Virus record (IMG/VR): IMGVR_UViG_3300006805_000124
Location: 1-27,672 of that record
Direction: 5' to 3' (one strand)
From: a virus
DNA length: 27,672 nucleotides
A program made the position numbers and the translations under genes. Below the pieces are notes generated by a model, which had not been told where the DNA came from, searched no databases, and worked only from the letters and a program-made list of their open reading frames with translations. Every line of letters starts with the position of its first letter. Position 1 is the stretch's first letter. Below, one piece after another: positions 26,040-27,672 of this stretch.

Positions 26040-26694
26040 ATACACACTTTCCATTATGGTCCTTGTGATCATATATTTTTCCCTTGATTACTTACCGAAA
26101 AGCGATGAAAAACCATTGGTTGTTGCAACCATTGATACAGTACCGGCGATCAAAGAGGCCACCAAGATTGCACCCGAGATCCAACCGATCGAGAAACCAA
26201 TTGAGGTGAAGCCATCACCAAAGCCGGCAACACCGAAAGTATCCGCACCAAAACCAGTTGTTTCCAAAAAGGAAACAGTTGCACCACCACCAAAGGATCC
26301 TCAAAGGATCATCAAGAAAGGTTGGCCGGCAACCGATGAGATCCAAAACATTGTAAATTATGCCTACAAAAAAGGTGGCAAAGATTTCTTGCTCACTCTC
26401 GAGTGAGAAAATGGATTGTGGAAGTGGGACCGCCGGAGTGGAGTGGTTGGAGCAAATGGATATTACGATTATGGTATTTGCCAACTCAATGGCCAATGGC
26501 ATGGAAAGTTTATTTTTGCCAATGGTTACAATCTCAAGGCCGGGTTTTCCAAGGATTTCCAAAGCCCATACAAGCAAATTGATTATTGCATTGGAGTATG
26601 GAATGATGCGATCCGGAAAGGTAGGATAAAAAGTACATTTTATGCATATAATAAAAGGTTACCACTTGTTGCAAGGTTTACATGATTACAATAA
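26032..26694 (+). CDS. membrane-anchored lysozyme/transglycosylase-like endolysin
   Basis: 220 residues; two TGA codons, one inside the active-site motif (LLTLEGENGLW) and one near the end (RFTGLQ). N-terminal signal anchor at ~5-17 (TLSIMVLVIIYFSL), a Pro/Lys/Glu-rich spacer (~45-95, e.g. KPSPKPATPKVSAPKP), then a lysozyme-superfamily domain: E124/E126, YYDYGICQLN (144-153), KDFQSPYKQIDYCIGVWND and TFYAYNKR. E126 best fits the catalytic Glu. It would cut peptidoglycan from the outer face of the inner membrane, like signal-anchor-release endolysins. Confidence 0.75.
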
Positions 26695-26699
26695 AATAT

Positions 26700-27227
26700 A
26701 TGTTTTTAGAAAATTTTAAACAAGCAAATTGATTTCCGAGTAATTACCTTATTTGAGATAGATGAACTTTTAAAAATATCAATTATAGGTGAACTTGAAA
26801 GGAGAGAATTTTTGAAAGTAAAACATTGCGAAATTGATATTTATTTATTCACATAAAATGAAAATGTTTTAGTATCCACCGCCTTGTTGCACAAGCCTTT
26901 ATACCAAATCCGGAGAATAAACCTCAAGTAAACCACATTGATGGAGACAAGACCAACAACCATGTGGATAATCTTGAGTGGTGTACATCAAGCGAGAATA
27001 TACAACATGCCTTTAAAAATTGATTGAGCAATGTATGATCTTGATGATTAAATCACCTTAGCTTAAAAGTACAACAAGAGTTATTTGATTGAGAAATAAT
27101 TTGAATATTTTGAAGCATAAGAGAAGCATCAAGGATGACTTGAGTGCCAAATAGTAGCATTTCCGCATGCTGTTTGTGAAGATTGCAACATGCATGATGA
27201 TACTTTTGGAAAAGAGTACAAACATAG
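26700..27227 (+). CDS. HNH homing endonuclease (NUMOD-type), copy 2
   Basis: 175 residues; 18 of 19 glycines are TGA. The core ([38 protein letters not shown]) repeats copy 1. Its C-terminal module ([19 protein letters not shown], then GRLQHAGGYFWKRV) is again NUMOD1/IENR-like but divergent from copy 1, suggesting a different DNA target. ATG 26700 is just after the lysozyme stop; the leader is short. Probably a selfish element inserted between the lysis pair and the methyltransferase. Confidence 0.8.
26874..26987 (+). repeat. 114-bp block shared by two HNH genes, copy 2
   Basis: Partner of 22068-22181, three silent differences. It covers the catalytic HNH core only. Confidence 0.9.
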
Positions 27228-27301
27228 ATAATGTGAGACATGCCAAGGCGGTACGATTTCAAAACCTCAAATAATTTCATTTAATTCTATAAAATATAAT
27301 T

Positions 27302-27672
27302 ATGCAAATAAAAAACTGAACAGCACTACTCGGAGATTGTCTTGATATTATGAAAAGAATCCCTGATGGGAGTATAGATTGTATAATAACAGATCCTCCG
27401 TATGGAACTACAGCTTGCAAGTGGGATACAGTAATACCTTTTGAGTCTATGTGGGAACAACTAAAAAGAATAATAAAACCTAATGGAGCTATTGTACTAT
27501 TTGGAAGTGAGCCTTTTAGTTCTGCCCTCCGTATGAGTAATATAAAGCAGTATAAGTATGATTGGATATGGGAAAAAACAAATTCAACCTGATTTCAATT
27601 AGCAAATAAAAGACCACTTAAAAAACAAGAAAACATTTCAGTATTTTTCAATAAACAATCAATATATAATCC
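27302..27672 (+). CDS. DNA methyltransferase (DPPY type), truncated by window end
   Basis: The first ~124 residues are present. N6-adenine/N4-cytosine methylase motif IV is DPPY at 31-34 (CIITDPPYGTTACKWD), preceded by GDCLDIMKRIPDGSID. Then IKPNGAIVLFGSEPFSS and YDWIWEKTNSTGFQLANKRP, where the TGA-encoded Gly97 matches the Gly of the NATGF-type motif in relatives. Two TGA codons in all. The order (DPPY first) suggests the beta-type layout. It may protect phage DNA from host restriction or act as an orphan regulator. Confidence 0.85.

Noticed and set aside
1-27672. CRISPR arrays, tRNA/rRNA genes, insertion sequences, integrase and attachment sites
   Set aside because: No regularly spaced repeats, no tRNA T-loop signature, no rRNA-like conserved stretches and no transposase or integrase motif were seen on either strand.

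Overview
The window is one contiguous stretch of a tailed-phage (siphovirus-type) genome or prophage. Every gene I could support lies on the + strand. Many frames make sense only if TGA is read as glycine: TGA interrupts most genes, real genes end only in TAA or TAG, and TGA falls where relatives carry Gly. Examples are the NSTGF motif of the DNA methyltransferase, the SAGGYGW and HAGGYFW ends of two HNH endonucleases, and PPGYVRY in the tail fibre. This is genetic code 25, known from Gracilibacteria (BD1-5/GN02) and Absconditabacteria (SR1), so the likely host is a member of those CPR lineages. All coordinates below assume TGA=Gly. Splitting genes at TGA would break roughly half of them.

Layout. 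7-5405: major capsid protein, small capsid-associated and fibre-like proteins, a membrane-anchored protein, and the head-tail connectors and neck proteins. 5431-14109: major tail protein, two overlapping tail assembly chaperones, a 968-residue tape measure, distal tail protein, tail-tip protein, a very TGA-rich tail fibre and its partner. 14111-15636: a phospholipase A2-like membrane protein and a papain-like cysteine peptidase with SLH-like C-terminal repeats. 15721-18166: a promoter followed by a Bet/RecT-type annealing protein and a PD-(D/E)XK exonuclease, together a two-gene recombination module. 18272-18440: a promoter, a folded RNA and its terminator, a candidate new non-coding RNA. 18454-20151: a replication-initiator-like gene with iteron-like repeats inside it, an HNH nuclease and small genes. 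20304-25378: a run of small early/accessory genes including an HNH homing endonuclease, a gene with an 11-G tract, a SET-domain protein, a VRR-NUC nuclease and zinc-ribbon proteins. 25371-26694: a small HTH regulator behind an operator-like palindrome, then a coiled-coil membrane protein and a membrane-anchored lysozyme-like protein (lysis pair). 26700-27672: a second HNH endonuclease sharing a 114-bp near-identical block with the first, and a DNA methyltransferase cut by the window end.

Regulation. Two promoter classes repeat. The structural region has four copies of AAAGACATTGA, each carrying a -35-like TTGAnn, three of them with a -10-like hexamer exactly 16 nt further on. The early region has TTGAAA-N16-TATAAT/TATACT promoters. 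Three of these carry a matching dyad AAGTRT-N4-AWACTT (one imperfect) over the -35 box, and one of the three drives the HTH gene, which suggests an autoregulated repressor circuit. Starts are preceded by U-rich leaders (often TTTTTTACTTT) rather than Shine-Dalgarno sequences. No tRNA gene was seen, so the UGA-decoding tRNA-Gly is presumably supplied by the host or lies outside the window.
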